Below are positions 62,290-64,000 of a stretch of DNA of 64,000 nt, in pieces. A program made the translations under genes and the position numbers. Position 1 is the first letter of the stretch; the number at the start of each line of letters is the position of its first letter. The notes under the pieces are model-generated. The model saw only the letters and a program-made list of their open reading frames with translations, ran no database searches and had not been told where the DNA came from. This DNA comes from Coleophora flavipennella (Eukaryota > Arthropoda > Insecta > Lepidoptera > Coleophoridae): NCBI GenBank assembly GCA_947284805.1, contig OX369275.1, positions 7,879,001-7,943,000 on the forward strand, read 5' to 3'.

Positions 62290-62787
62290 TTGTACGGCTC
62301 CGTACACCCAAAGGGTGACCAACGGGACCCTATTACTAAGCCTCCGCTGTCCGTCCGTCCGTCTGTCTATCAGCAGGCTGTATTTCATAAACCGTAATAG
62401 GTAGACAGTTGAAATTTTTACAGTGTGTATTTTTTTCGCCTATAAAACAACAAATAATAAAAAAAATAAACAGGAAAAAATAAGGGGAGTACCCATACAA
62501 AAAAAAACGTGATTATCATAGGTTATTTAGAGGAGTTTTTGATTTAATTCTATCGTAAAAACGGTAATACTTACAAGCGTCAAACTTGGTGCAATTAAAG
62601 TAATAATTCTGAAGTAAAACAACAAATAATAAAAACTGACAAGTGTGAGTTTTTTGTTTGTAATGTGAATAGGTATCGTTGTCATAATTAGTGTGGAGAG
62701 GTATGGTAGTACTAATATATATATACTTTGGTTTGGTGGTACGGATCCCTTGCAGCGCGAGTCCGACTCGCACTTGGCCGGTATTTT
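62290..62787 (-). repeat. P-family element
   Basis: GGCTCCGTACACCCAAAGGG, CTGTCCGTCCGTCCGTCTGT at the left and ACGGATCCCTTGCAGCGCGA, AGTCCGACTCGCACTTGGCC at the right. The interior shows an R 5' scrap in reverse (TAGTACTAATATATATATAC, 62707). Confidence 0.75.
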
Positions 62788-63067
62788 TATCCACAATGAT
62801 GCCGAAGATGGAAGCTGGCTTACGAAGATTCACCCACGCAATGGTAAACTGTCTATCTCATCTTCATGCTAGAACACATTAATTCTGTTAGCATTGATGT
62901 TTCAGCGGCAAGACTTGGATAAGATGGTGGTAGCCAGCCAGGTGGCTTGTAATATGCCCTACCATAAACCAAACCAAATCTTACAAAATTGACCCGAGCG
63001 GGAATCGAACCCACGACCTCCTAGTATAAAGCAAAGGGACTAACCAATACGCCACGGAGGCGGTTAA
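62787..63067 (-). repeat. SINE-B with deleted tail segment
   Basis: TTATCCACAATGATGCCGAAG joins the tail directly to the GATGCCGAAGATGGAAG block, losing about 40 bp. The rest runs to CAATACGCCACGGAGGCGG. Confidence 0.88.
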
Positions 63068-63194
63068 AAATTCGTTCATCTTACGTTTTTATTGTTAACA
63101 CAAAAAAGCTGAGCCCTGCTGATCACTAGAAAACCTTTTCAATCCCCCAATCAATTTTTTAAGTGTCACTCGTACAGTACTTACAGTACTTATA

Positions 63195-63515
63195 TACAGG
63201 TTGGTTGTAACAAAATTGATGTAGGTCCCGTTAACTCGGGTTTCCACTCGTAGTACTGAACAACTTTTTTACTAAGACTTTGCTAAAATCGCATTTTTTT
63301 TAAAACTTTATACAAATCAATCAGCTGATCAACCAAAGTGCATTTTAGTATGGAGCACGGATCAGATAAATAAGGTTATAAACCTTATTTATCTTATCCG
63401 TGGTATGGAAGGTCGAATTATTTTTTTTGAGAATTTACTATGGGGAAGGTTGATCAGTATGATGAGTAGAACTGGGTTAACGGCTCCTACACCATTTTTT
63501 TATACCCTGTTATAC
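63195..63515. mobile_element. T-family MITE with central hairpin
   Basis: CAGGTTGGTTGTAACAAAAT at the left to ATTTTTTTATACCCTG at the right with TATA flanks. The middle has CGGATCAGATAAATAAGGTT, then ATA, then AACCTTATTTATCTTATCCG, a 20-bp stem with one mismatch. Confidence 0.75.
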
Positions 63516-64000
63516 TGTGCTCATATATTGTGCCAATTTTGCAAGTAAACAATGACACACCTTTCGAGCAAATCCCTCGAAAACCTTTAATACTCGTAAT
63601 TAAGGGTGAATATCCCACAAAGCTGAACGGTGGCAAGATAAGTTTATCCTAATCTATTGGTTATTGCTGGTAAAAATGATGAGCTGTGTTTTGCCCTTAA
63701 GAGGGTGCACAAAGTAAAATGAACATTTTAGAAATGATTAATACACATTATTATCTGTTCCTGTTTCCATAATTCAGATAATTAAATTGTCTACATCTGG
63801 GAACAGTGAAAACAAAGAATAATAGCATTAAGAACTTACCCATTACAAGTGGGTAATACAGTTACCACTATTAGGTATATCTATTTGTTTTGTTTTTCAG
63901 ATCCCCACTTGATTCCCGGGTCGATTTCCCATAAGAGAGACTTCGCCTAGTTTGGGTGTTGGCTCGTGGGCCCTGGCTGTGAAATAATAATAATAGGTAA
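63516..64000. other. No gene proven; possible splice acceptor near the right edge
   Basis: TTTGTTTTGTTTTTCAG ends at 63900, an excellent acceptor, followed by GC-richer ATCCCCACTTGATTCCCGGG and an ATAATAATAATAGG stretch. The ATAATA run looks more like a retroposon tail than an exon. The edge of the window prevents a decision. Confidence 0.25.

Overview
This is AT-rich eukaryotic DNA, and everything in it points to an insect, most probably a moth or butterfly with a large repeat-loaded genome. The evidence is the split exons with GT..AG borders, tRNA-headed SINEs, RTE-type and CR1/L2-type LINE remnants, Helitron ends (5' TC, 3' CTAG, A^T target) and many TA-flanked MITEs. There are no bacterial operons. 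The species cannot be told from the sequence.

Host coding sequence is very sparse. The one convincing conserved exon is 37617-37754 on the minus strand: 46 codons, clean splice borders, phospholipase C-beta N-terminal (PH) region. The window is therefore probably largely intronic or flanking DNA of a PLC-beta gene read right to left. A second, decayed multi-exon gene with a SAM-like segment lies on the plus strand at 8276-10830.

Family names used below: SINE-A (two head types, A1 and A2; tail GCTGATATGATGATGATG); SINE-B (head CCGCCTCCGTGGCGTAATGG, tail CCAATTGTGAATAA); R (about 200 bp, starts CAAAGTATATATATTAGTAC, ends GTCCAGGGTGTG, 7-bp target duplications); P (CCGGCCAAGTGCGAGTCGGA ... GGAACCCTAAAAA); Q (ACGTCATTCTAAATCCAA...); S (GGAGGAGGTTCTC...); T (TA-flanked MITE CAGGGTGTAACAAAATTGG); M (TA-flanked palindromic MITE AGGGTGACTTTTAATTAG); U (171-bp tandem unit); V (GTCRCCG-ended element).

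Layout. 0.2-1.5 kb: AT-rich motif repeats with a 246-bp tandem. 1.9-5 kb: inverted arrays of U around a SINE and an RTE pseudogene. 6-12.6 kb: SINE/LINE scraps, the decayed SAM-type gene and small tandem repeats. 13-15.1 kb: a foldback element with a 149-bp tandem arm. 15.5-17.1 kb: a 1.6-kb palindrome whose twin lies at 51.7-53.2 kb. 18.6-20.2 kb: a SINE-B cluster. 20.6-23.1 kb: a 35-bp satellite of about 70 copies. 24-37 kb: MITEs, LINE tails, R, P and Q copies, a 41-bp minisatellite and a 219-bp tandem. 37.6 kb: the PLC-beta exon. 38-51 kb: more SINEs, Helitrons and MITEs. 53.8-57.1 kb: an M element broken by two successive LINE insertions. 57-64 kb: further tandem and dispersed repeats. 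Nothing in the window forms a pathway or defence system; the story is layered transposition around one slow-evolving host exon.
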